Shown here piece by piece: positions 24,270 to 39,662 of a stretch of 64,000 nucleotides of DNA. The stretch's first letter is position 1. Every line of letters starts with the position of its first letter. Both the position numbers and the translations under genes were made by a program. This stretch comes from Litomosoides sigmodontis (lineage: Eukaryota > Nematoda > Chromadorea > Rhabditida > Onchocercidae): positions 1,675,007-1,739,006 of the forward strand of contig OY718803.1 of assembly GCA_963070105.1 (NCBI GenBank), given 5' to 3'. The notes under the pieces were generated by a model. The model was not told the DNA's origin. It saw nothing but the letters and a program-made list of their open reading frames with translations, and did no database searches.

Positions 24270-27200
24270 ATGTCCGCACCACTTGGTGGCGAAAACGGAG
24301 AGGCTGATGGATCGGGACGACGGAACAGTGCATTCTTGATGTCTACGAGGAAGTGTAGTGAGAATGGTTTGTCTTGGAAAATTCTGCTTACCAACTTTAG
24401 GAATAGGACGAAAAGGTGTTGCTCTTGTAAAGGGAACATTTTAGAAATACAAAGGTAGTAGGAGAATTCATATTTTTTGTTAAATATTTCACTTAGGATT
24501 GATGAAATTAAAGATTCACATGCTTAAATGAAGCTACCAATAAAATATTGTATATGTAGTATAATTTAGCACATTGTACACCAGATATTATCGTGTGTAA
24601 TCTGGTGGGACTTCACTTGTCCACCATTTCATTAGTTTGACCTGCTTATTTTGACCTGCGTACCAGCTCTGTTGTTGGCTTTTATGCTGAAATGAATCAG
24701 TGTTCTGGGTGTTTTGAATGAAATCAATCATTGCCTTGGATGAAAACATTTTACTTGCGAGAAGTTCACTGGTTTTTTCTTTTGCAAAAATAAATCAATG
24801 CTTTTCAGGTGCAATGACAAAAAAATTGATGCGAGAAGGAAGTACCGGTAGCGTGGATACGGAAGTAACAGGTGACATTTCGTCCGATGGTCATCACGGG
24901 CGACTATCCCGAAGCACTCGACTTATTATTATGCTAACAATGACGTTTGCCTTTTTTGTTGTTGAACTTGCATTTGGATATCTATCACATTCAATGGCAC
25001 TTGTCGCAGATTCATTTCACATGTTAAGTGATGTTATGGCACTGGCTATTGCGTTTGCGTGCTTAAGGGTAATAGTTCATTTTAGCTTTGTGTTATTTCT
25101 CTTCCAATTCTCTCTATGTAGAAAGTAATAGTCCTATCTTATCCATTGCAGATACATTTTCTAGCTAACTTTAACCTATCTTATTATCTCAAAATAATGT
25201 GCCTTGTTTAACCTGATTCATTTTATAGATTGCTGCCCGTTCATCCAAGAAAAATACTTTTGGATGGGTACGTGCTGAAGTACTTGGCGCTCTGATTAAT
25301 GGAGTATTTCTGCTTGCTTTATGCTTTTCAATACTTATCGAATCACTTACAACCGATCAGCGTTCTTGTTGTCGGCATTATCGGGTTATTTATAAATCTG
25401 ATCGGAATGTTTATGTTTCACAGTAAGATTTAAATTGATTCTAGCAAGTATTTCCGTGATAATCGTCGTGGTATTCTGTGGCTAGATTAATTTTCTTCAA
25501 GCTTCATATTTCATAAATTTTTTATATTCTTGAATGTTTTCGTTCAATAGGTCACGCTCACGAGCATGGTGAAAATGGCAAACACGCTCAGGCACAGCCG
25601 CAAATAGGTCGGAGACAAACTCATGTAACCATTGATGGTAACGAAAGTCAACATTTAATGTCTTCCCACCAGGTTCTTTCGCAAATAGAATTTATTCTAT
25701 AAATGCGTTGTGTTGGCATTTTTTTATTCGGTTGCATCCTGTAAGTTCATGTTTGTAATGAGTTATTCTGAGAGTGTATTTACATAGCGCACTTGACCGC
25801 ACTTGATAACTGAGTAATCTTGGAGACGATAGAAATGTTGACTATATTTCGGTTCTCAGTGATCCTAATCTTATATTAACTCCAGCGGGAGCAAAATCTG
25901 TATCTCTGACATAGAGCATGTGGTATTTGAATTAAATCAAGGAACGACTAAATATGCTTTTAGGACATCAGTTCAGTATATGAAAACATGTTAGAAGCAC
26001 CGGGTATTAGTCTGAAAATGAGTAGCAGAAATGGCTGTTGCAGGAGGCAGCAATGGCTATTGCGAATCTTCAAGAAGTTCATCCAGATGATTCCAGTTTT
26101 ATAGCACAGACTCATATGAAAACCGACAAGAGTAAGGAAAAGAAGAAAAAAAGTAAGTAATGCTTCGCAAAATAATTTGCTTACTGTTATGCAAGGATAT
26201 TGTCGATTGTTACTCGCAAAATAATAAGCGTTCTGTAGCATCATTAACAACGGTTGAAATTATATCAGTTATTTTTGCCATGGTTTAACCCTTTTGATGT
26301 GTTCCGTTCATAGAATTATCGAAGCAGCTGAATATGCAGGGCGTTTTTCTTCATGTATTGAGTGATGCAATTGGTTCAGTCATTGTTATCGTTACTGCTC
26401 TTGTTTCTTGGCTAATTCCTGGTCAGGAAGCTCTGAAACTTTACTTGGATCCGAGTTTGAGGTTTTTCTTTGTTCATTGCTTTTTCTGTTTTGTTATCGT
26501 ACTGCAGGAACTATAACATTTGCATATTATATGGTATCCTCGTGCTTTGTTGTTAGTCTCATAATGGAAATGGCTGGTGAAATATTTCACATATCAGGTC
26601 CTGTATTTTTAGAGAATTTACTCAGTCTAATTTTTTTTCCATAGTTTGGCTATGGTTGTCTTGATGATTGCATCAACATTTCCGCTTGTTCGTGAAACGG
26701 CTTTGATTCTGATGCAAACTACGCCTGGTTTCATTGAAGTTGAAGAAATCAAAAAAGAGTTGCTTAAAGTGAGTTTTGCAGTGGTTTTACTATCACAAAT
26801 TAAAAAAAATCAGTGACTGCTTTTATGCTTATATAATTTCTAATTTTTTTCGTTATGGAAAAATCCAGTCAGAACTTTCCAGCTCCAGTTATTAGCGAGT
26901 GCATACTTGTGTGTTTATCAAAAATTCCAAGAAGTCTCCTATTTTCATCAAAGTTTCTTGCTGTATTCGCATTACATAATTTTATAGGAGTACTGTTTTT
27001 TCTTAAAAATTCAGATCAAAGGAGTAGAAGCGGTGCATGAATTTCACGTGTGGCGATTAGTGGGTGAACGAATTATCGCTACAGTGCACATCAAATTCGC
27101 TGATCTTAAAGCATATCTGGCAGCTGCTGATGAGATTCGCACATTGTTTCACAATAATTGCATTCATAGCACTACTATACAACCGGAATTCTCGGAGGTA

Positions 27201-27537
27201 TACTCTTATTTTCTTAAATGATTTTTTTCGAAACACCAAAGTTTATTTAGTACTTTTTTGCATCCTACAACAACTCAAAAGTTTTGTACCATCCATTCTT
27301 ATGTACCCATTCCCAAATTTGCCGTATTGTGTGGAACCTGTGAACAATGGATTCTTGATTCAAATGAAGAGCGTTCACATCGTTGTTTAGATGGCGAGCG
27401 CTCTGGGAAGAAATGGCACTAGTTGCGCATTAGCTTGTCCTCCAGAGAACTGCAGAAGAACCAATGTAACATGCTGTAAAAGGACTGTAGAAGGTAATTA
27501 TTTTCCTTCGAATCATGAATCAGCCGTATGCTTCTAA
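24270..27537 (+). CDS. Zinc transporter, CDF/SLC30 family, ZnT1-like, with frame disruption
   Basis: Zinc/proton antiporter that moves zinc out of the cytosol. Exons: 24270-24366, 24809-25068, 25229-25422, 25551-25672, 26044-26152, 26314-26461, 26645-26768, 27015-27197, 27391-27537. About 460 residues, with six membrane segments, zinc-site motifs DSFHMLSD (TM2) and HVLSDAIGS (TM5), a His-bearing loop (HAHEHGENGKH) between TM4 and TM5, and a cytosolic C-terminal domain ending in a Cys-rich tail (ACPPENC, CCK). NTFGWVRAEVLGAL is typical of the ZnT1 group. Exon 3 is off by one frame: ILIESL is read in one frame and QPISVLVVGIIGLF in another, and roughly ten residues usual between TM3 and TM4 are missing. 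Exon 3 is 194 nt where 3n+1 is needed. This may be an assembly deletion or a real lesion. The last exon may also splice on at 27493. Confidence 0.9.
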
Positions 27538-28172
27538 AACATATAAGAAATACAACTGGATGAATATATGTATATACAATCAGAATCAAAATTTATCCAA
27601 AAAAAAGTAATATCGAGTAAATTAATTTTGCAAGACTTGTATCTCTTAACGCTTAGCATGACTGTCTTCATAGACATCCTATAATATTCATATGGCGTTT
27701 CTTATTGGATTCAGCCTTAGCTTTTACGAGGCTACCCTCTTCTCACGTGAACGACACTGTGTTAGTTGGGTTTAGTGATCAGTCCACTATATTTAAAACG
27801 TATATTACTCTTTCACACTAAAATTTTTTAATGGTGGCTTTTGATCTCCATGAGCTCTGTACATATGAATCGCAGCAATTTGCAACACTTTCCGTTCATA
27901 TTATTCCTGATGTTTGGTAGAGTTTAATTGATTTGAACCTTGTTCAAGCTAATAAAATTTCTGGCTCAAAACAAGTTGAAGATGTGCTTCTTTTTAAGCA
28001 ATTTTTTTCCCGAAATTCTACATTTGAGTGATTCGTATACCGTTAGCGAAATTAGGCCTTAAATATTAGTGTTACTCTGCATATCTTCTGAATATTTATT
28101 GTTACTTGTTCTTGTAATTATTAAAATTATGTATTACTACTATTTTTATTAAAATGTGCGCTCACGCTCATG

Positions 28173-28212
28173 ACTTTTCTGACTTAATACCTCGGTATTA
28201 AGTCAGAAAAGT
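28173..28212. repeat. Perfect 19-bp inverted repeat, 2-nt loop
   Basis: Left arm 28173-28191 (ACTTTTCTGACTTAATACC), spacer TC, right arm 28194-28212, fully complementary. No coding frame uses it. Confidence 0.95.
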
Positions 28213-30663
28213 GTTATTTTGGTCATATTTTTGTTTCTGGTCATATTTCTTTCTACTTATTTAATTTTTCTGTGATTTAATACTGAAGTACTGGGTGTCC
28301 TGTGTTTTTGCGCTGAATTTGAAAGAAAAATCCTTCAAGTGAAGAATTCCTCATGCTTTCTTTCAGCAGCGAAAGAAGTTCACATGCAAATATAAGTATT
28401 TGGCTAAATATAGTTAAAAAAAAAAAGTAAACAAGTGCAAAATATAGAAAGGTGGGAATGCTCATTGTATACTTCTTCAGAAGCTTTAAAATTTCCTTTC
28501 AGCATTGTTTTGGAAGTTTTTGATGAATTGTTTACTTACTGCTGTCAGTTTTACAGCGGTTTTAGTGTGTTTTTTTCAATCTGCAAATTTGCTGTATTTT
28601 TTATTTTGTGAAGTTTTCTGAGTATTTTTGTAAACGCAGTTTTTTTTTATACCTGTCGCTTAACCAGTGGATTGATTCATATCTGTGATCCGAAGATAAA
28701 TTGATTTGTTGACCTTCAATATTAGAAAAACTTTGAAAGCACAGATGAAAGAAAACCCGTGAAATTTTTTGGTGAATGACTAAACAAATTGTATTTGCAC
28801 GCAGAATGCTGTTTCATTTCAGTGGCATGAGCTTTTTACTTTCAAATTCGAAATTGTTCTGACATACACTGTAGCAACAACGGTTTTCGCTAATATTACA
28901 GCTGAGCAATTAATATAAAAAATATTTGCTCTATGCTCGTGTACTTTTCGGTTTTTTCTCTCCATTTTGTGCATAAAAATTATTTTGAAAAAGTAACTCA
29001 CGCAGTTATTTATGTCCATACGGCAGTACACAGGAAGTCCCGTTCATCATCTTTATTACTGTGATTGACTAGTCCATTCCTTATTTCTTACACCTATCTG
29101 ACTCAAACTAATTTCAAAATGTGTGGTTGATTAATTGGAAATCATACAAGATAATTTCCTTCTTTTTAACAACATCAACAGAGCCATTACATATGATTTT
29201 TATCGGCAACAGGAGTGTGTTATACCTCTGATACATATATGATGCCTATCACTTCTAGTCCACTTCAGTTCCGTAGTGATTAATGTATGTCAGGTTTGGT
29301 AATGTCACAAATATCTCATCAATCAGTCTCAATTTTCATTTCAAACATTTGTGTATGAAGAAAAGTTTGTTTTTACAAGTGAAATCATCGGCAAAGAATG
29401 CAACGAATGGATGGGGTCAATTGCAGTGATGATGTAATGCTGCAATAGCTTTTAGCGTCATAAAAAAAATGAAAAATTGAGATGTATGCTCCTTTTGTGT
29501 TTAAATGGAAAAAGGAGTTATTTCAGAGAGAAATATTCGTTGGTTAATTTCCTTAGCAAAAATAGCTTACTACTTTGAAAATGAGAGGAATATATGTGTT
29601 TGTTAAGTTTCTTTACTGCACTTTTTGCAATTTTCCACAAATGGCACTAATGTACAAATGGCACTAATGTATGTAACGGAAGGTAAGAGATGTTTCACAT
29701 GTTATTTCAATTTTGCCTAATTTTTTTTCAATCTCAATCAATTCGTTCAATTTCACTGAACTCTATGCACTTTATGTGTGAAGATGATACTTCCTAAAAT
29801 TTACCAAATTTTATCGCACGTATAATATGGAACTTGATGAGACAGGCAAAACTAAGCATACTTGTTGCAGTTGAACAAACAAAACAACAAAATAACAATG
29901 TAGAAGTTGACAGTTATTGAGCACTACTGGTAGCGTAAATATGTAAATAAATTAGTTAGTTAAGTAACTGATAGAATTATACAATACCATATAATTACTC
30001 GCACAAATTCATATCACTGTATATCCAGAGAATTTTAAACTACACTTAACCTGTTTATATCATTTCATGCAGACTACAATTTGAGATTTTCTTTTTTTGA
30101 AAATGAGATAATGAGATTGAATAGCTTTGGATAGGAAAAATATAGGATATTGAAACAATATTTATAGGATGATAGGGAGATTAAACTAACTCCTGTACTT
30201 TACAGTAAAATTATTGATATAGGTAGAGGATAGAACATTTAAATGCAAAAAAAAAAAACAATCTACATATAACTGAGGAATAGATATTTACCAGTTAGAG
30301 ATGATAAAACTCTTATAAATATCATGAATAAAATTAGATAACGTAGGATAAGCTCTTTGCTATTTCTACCTGTCATATAAAAATATATAATAGTTCTATC
30401 ACGTAGTGTATAATTAGAGAAGTAGAGAAAGAAGCAGAGAAATTTTATAATTTAAAAGACTAACAGATGTACATGAAAGTTTTAGCTTCATCATCAACTG
30501 AAGCAAAACGAAATTAAAATAAGCTAACAGAGCGATTAAAATTAGGATCAAAAAACTTCCTAATTTTTTTAGTTATAATTACAACCCGAATATGATTTCT
30601 AAAACAAGTAGGAAAAAAAAGAAACTCTTTTTAGTACGTATTCGAAGGATATAGAGAGATCGC

Positions 30664-30856
<193 letters not shown>

Positions 30857-30889
30857 ACTAAATTCTGTTAACTAAGCCCTACCAGCTAG

Positions 30890-34629
<3,740 letters not shown>

Positions 34630-36300
34630 ATATAGCAAAGAATTGAAGAAGCGTATATACCACTTCTATCACAAAATTAATATCTTCGCTTTCTCTCTCT
34701 CTCTCTCTCTCCCTTTCTCTCCCTGTTTCTTCTTTGAATTCTGTAAATTATACATGAAGTAGTAAACGAAAAAAGAAAGACGATAAAAATGAAACGAAAA
34801 CGAAAGAAGTGATCAATAAAACTATGAGCTATCAAAAATCCCCAATAACTTTAGTAAATAACATTTGTTGCTGGGGAAAAAGCACTTTACACATTTCAAA
34901 TATTTCATCATATTCCTCTTCACCAATGGTAAAGTAATTTCAAAAAAAAGCATTTTCATCATTTTAACAATACTTCGCAAATGAAATGTACCACAATTTT
35001 CCGCCATACTAATGTTCCTTTTTTTTAAAAAAAAAGAAGAAAATAAAGTGTTAGTTAGAAAAAAAAATGGATCAAACATCTTGACATTTCCGTCAACAAA
35101 AAAAAGAAAACTGAAAACCGAAGCACGTCATAAAAGTTAAATGAGACGTGTAAACATAGAATTATTAAAATGTGTGAATTTCATCATATAGTAACCATTA
35201 TTTATCTATATTATTGCTTACTAACCTAACAGCTCTACCAAAATAATCCATTAAAATGAAATCACAATTTTTTCGTTATTTTAAAATAAAAGTAAAATAA
35301 AATTTTTGCAAAATTAAACTATCTACCGATGAATTTAGAAATGTACAAAGAAAAAACCGCTACTACCTTTCATTTATTTCCTACAACATTTTTTGTTTTA
35401 GCTTACTTTTTCATCTTTTATTTTTGTTCTTTGTTTCCGTAAAATTCTCGACAAAAAAAAGAAATAAAATTCATAAATTTCAAAGAACAATTTAATTTCC
35501 TCAGACATATCTAAGAATTTCAATCATCATTTAATTCTAATTTAAATTCCACTACTCATTTTTGTTCATTATTTATTCCCATAATAATAAATTTAAATTA
35601 ACAATTGTAAAAGAAGAGGAAGAAGAGCAAAAGGAGAGAGATAAAGAAAACGAGAGAGAGAGAGAGAGAGAGAGGAAAAAAGGGAAACTAAAAATAGTAG
35701 ACATCATAGATGACGCAGAAAATCGTGAGATGAAGTTCTTGTTTATATGTTAGGGTGTTATTTTCCTGTTTATCACCACGTTCACTGTTTATACTTCACT
35801 TAAATTTATTAAATTTTAATTTAACTTTCATCTTACAATTAGTAGAAATAGAGAATGAAAAAAGAAATCTCTCTCTGTCTCTCACCCTCTAATGCTCAAT
35901 AATATTTTAGTGACAGTAAATAAAGCACAAAAAAAGGATGAATGGAAGAGGAGAAGAATGAGCAAAAATATTGAGCATTAGAGGTTGAGAGAGAGAGATA
36001 GAGGAGGAAAGGTATGGAGGTGGAACAGATAAGGCTTGGTATAGAATAGGAAAAAGAAAGAATAAAAAAATGGTTATTGCTGCGCGAACAATAACCAAAC
36101 ATTTAACGTTAATTTCGGTAAAATTTACCCATAAATATTAGTTTTTTCTATGTTTGTTGAAAGAAAATGAGAATTTCCTTCTTTACCATTTCATATAACT
36201 AAATTAATACACAAAAATAAAATTTCAACAGTTTAAAATCGGTTATAAATGCAATAAACGCTAACAACTAAAGCATTCACTCACTTAACCGTTTATCTAC

Positions 36301-36398
36301 GTGTGTGTGTGTGTGTGTGAGTGTGTGTGTGTGTGTGTGCGTGTGGGTGGGTGGGTGTGTGTGTGCGTGTGTGTGTGGGTGGGTGTGTGTGCGTGTAT
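36301..36398. repeat. (GT)n with GGGT interruptions
   Basis: About 100 bp of GT units with GTGGGTGGGTG interruptions. Confidence 0.94.
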
Positions 36399-36736
36399 GA
36401 AATGCATTATAGGCTTTATGACCTAAGCAGAAAGAAAGGGAGGGAGAGAGAAAGAGAGGGAAATCATACTGTCAGAAATATTTTTTAAACAAAAATTTTA
36501 ATGAGCCAAAAAAAAGAAGTAAACGTTTGCTCTTTTTTTTTGAGAAATAAATTTACAACACTGCTTGAAATTCTATTACGTAAAAATATTAAAATACCGA
36601 AGTGTCCAATCTGCTGCTGTTGATTGTGGCAGCGGTGGTCATCGTAAGCGTCGCAGTAGTAGTAGTAGTAGTGGTTCGCCAGGTCTGGTAGACGACGTCA
36701 CAGCTGATGCATTTATCTGCTTTATGAGCTGTCCAT

Positions 36737-36825
36737 ATACGCACACACGCACACACACGCACACACACACACACACGCACACACACGCACACACGCACAC
36801 ACACGCACACACACACACACAACTT
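36737..36825. repeat. (CA)n with CGCA interruptions
   Basis: CA array with regular CGCACA variants, followed by more diverged CA-rich sequence to about 36900. It lies about 350 bp from the GT array at 36301 and could pair with it as an inverted arrangement. Confidence 0.94.
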
Positions 36826-37234
36826 CTATATTAGGATGCACACGCGCACATGCACACGCCCACGCACACTCATACATACAGGCACACATACATACACATA
36901 AACACAAATATACAAGTATATGAAATTATTCAAATTTAAATTTTAAAAAAATTAGTAGAGAAGAAAATTTTATTAACAGAAAGAAGAGGCATCAACCAGA
37001 GAAAGGGAATATATTTAAAAAGTGTTGAGTAAGTTATAATCATAAAAGAGGAGTGCTGAGAGAGAAAGAGAAAGGGAAAGAGAGGTGATTAAGACAGAAT
37101 GAACAAAAATTTAACAGAGTAAGGTGATGAATAAGTGATAGTGATTGGCGAAGAGAACTGAGAGAGAGAGAGGAAAAAAGGGAGTGGCTAGAACAGTGAA
37201 TGAAAATGTAACGGGGCAAGATGATGATGAGTAG

Positions 37235-37329
37235 TGACCAGGAAGTGACCTTTTCGACTACGACAGGTTTGCGAGAGATGACCCTTTCGAAAACGATGAA
37301 TAACCAGGAACCTGACCTTTTAAAGGTCA
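37235..37329. promoter_or_regulatory. Cluster of nuclear-receptor-type half-sites
   Basis: TGACCTTTT at 37246-37254, TGACCCTTT at 37279-37287, and an everted pair with TGACCTTT at 37313-37320 and AAAGGTCA at 37322-37329. TGACCA also occurs at 37235. AGGTCA with a 5' A/T-rich extension is the classical half-site of several nuclear hormone receptors. Use as a real element is inference. Confidence 0.4.
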
Positions 37330-39623
37330 GCAAGTTTCACGTAATAATTTATTATTTATAGCTTAATTTCGATGAGAATATTGATTGAAAATTACCAATT
37401 GATATTAATGAAAGAAATGAAGGAAATGTTAGGATAGGATTTAATAGAAATGAAGCCTGAAAGTAATTTAGGGATGAACGTTATCTGATTGCATAAGCGT
37501 ATGTACAATTTACATTACACGATTATTCAAATGAATGTATTATCTCTTTGTGGTCAGCTGTTTAATTAATTTATTTATTATTACTATTACTATTATTATT
37601 ACGACTTGCTCTTAATTACTGTCATCACTCATTATTGTTATTATTATTTGTTATTCTCGTTACTTATTAATTATTGATTGCTAATTATTATTGTTACTTA
37701 TTAACTTATTATTGCTCTAAGGATTAATTAGGGCATATCAGCAATTGACCTATAGGTTATTTATCCTCACCTGACATGTAGGCTAAACCACTCAAAATTC
37801 ATTGCTCTTTTTCAACTTGAGATGTACAAATGGGAGCTCAATACTTGGGCGATGAGAAGGGTTGGTTCTCAAATTTCATTTTCCCTTTTCCTTCAAAATT
37901 TTCAATTTTCCACAATATCCCTTCTTTCTTTCTCTAATAATGACAAGTAATTTAGTCATTTTTTTTCTTCAATTAATTAATCAAACATTAACAAATAAGA
38001 GGAATGAACAATTGCGCAGGAATTGAAGAAGAATTGAATAAAAGAATTTCATTTTTTTTTTGCTCGAAAATCATTTATTGCAATATTTTGAGCAAAAATT
38101 TCTTTTTTGTAACAAAATTTTGCAATAATACTTTTCTCAAAAAAAAAAAATATTTTTCATTAATTGTTACGTAAAAATAAAAAAAAAAAGGAAGGAATAG
38201 TATGCGTCAATTTTCTCTTATATGAATACAAATACCTTACATTATGCTATTATTCCCTTATTTTGAATACGTTTGCATACGTGATTCTCTACATTAACAA
38301 TATGTACACACGCACGTAACGAATATATACATACTTAGTAAACGTACGTTATACGTGTATAGGTGTAGAGAGGGAGAGAGAGAGAGAGAGGGAAGGAAAA
38401 TAGAGAGGAAGAATAGAACTGGTTTTATTTTTGGTTTAGTGGTGGCCTAACGATCGAATTTGTCCACTTTCAACAATCATTTACAATTGTTATTCTCAAG
38501 AATTTTTCATTGTATTAGCTCTCTTCCGTTGTTGAATATTTCATTCATTGGAATCTTTTTTTGCAAAAAAAACGATATATGAGAAATATTCATTAAAATA
38601 CATTTCTATCACAATTGACTTAGTGAAATTGAAATGTAGCAATGATTGGATGTGAAACTTTTGATTTCTTAATTATTACATAAAACATAAATTTAGTCAA
38701 TTCATGCCTCAATGATAGATGACAAATAACAGCTTGGAGCTATTCCTAAACATGTTGTAAATGATAAAAGAAATAGTAGTCAATAATTAATTTGAATTAT
38801 GTTAAATTTTCCTCCAGAAAATTGCTAAAATTCTAAAATTAATTTAAAAATTATTATCTGTTAATGATATTTTTTAATTCAATTAAATACCTCGTATAGA
38901 ACATTACAGCAGCATACAACAATATCCATTGTTGAGGATAATTATTTCCACATACATATGCATATATTAAAAATGATGAAAGAATTAGAAGTAAGCAACT
39001 GTTTTGAATTATTTTAAATTTTCCTCTAAACACTTGCTAAAATTATGAGATTAAATTCAAGCTTGCTAAAGGTTAGTTAAAAAAAAAATACCGTTCAATT
39101 CAGGTAAAATATCCGTGGCGAGAGCACTGTAGCAGCATGCACTGATCACACTATTGTTGGAAACAATAATAAAAAATTTTGAAGTGTAGAGAGAATGCAT
39201 TTGTAATAAATTTGCAAAATGGCACAACTCATTGTTCCATCATTTGTGATGGAAGAAAAAAAAGAAGAAGAAGAAGAAGAAGCAGTTGGTGATGATTTGT
39301 TTAAAAAAACTTTAAAATAATTTCAAGAAAATAGATTATTCATTTAATTTTTCCACAGAAAATTATCCTCAACTGGAAAGAATGTTTTTTATATTAGTTG
39401 TTGAATGAGGAAAATTAATGCTATGCGTAGCATTTAAATTATTATTTTTTAATGTGAGATGAATTCATCGTATTGCAATGAATTAACGAATCAATAAATT
39501 GTACTTAAAAAGAACAAAGAAGGCGATGAATGCTAGCTTAATAGTTTACCTAATTTTCATCCATCTAATTGAGTTTCTGTAAAATAGTTTCACTTTATTC
39601 TCCTCTTCTGACCACTTTACCTG

Positions 39624-39660
<37 letters not shown>
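39624..39660. repeat. (GT)n microsatellite
   Basis: About 18 GT units. Confidence 0.95.

Positions 39661-39662
<2 letters not shown>

Noticed and set aside
25964..26005. Possible extra zinc transporter exon after TATGCTTTTAG
   Set aside because: Any donor leaves the wrong phase for the next exon; direct joining of 25672 to 26044 is in frame.
27262..27409. Alternative last zinc transporter exon (frame with HSYVPIPKFAVLCGTCEQW)
   Set aside because: It ends early and lacks the Cys-rich tail; the acceptor at 27390 gives a tail resembling ZnT1.
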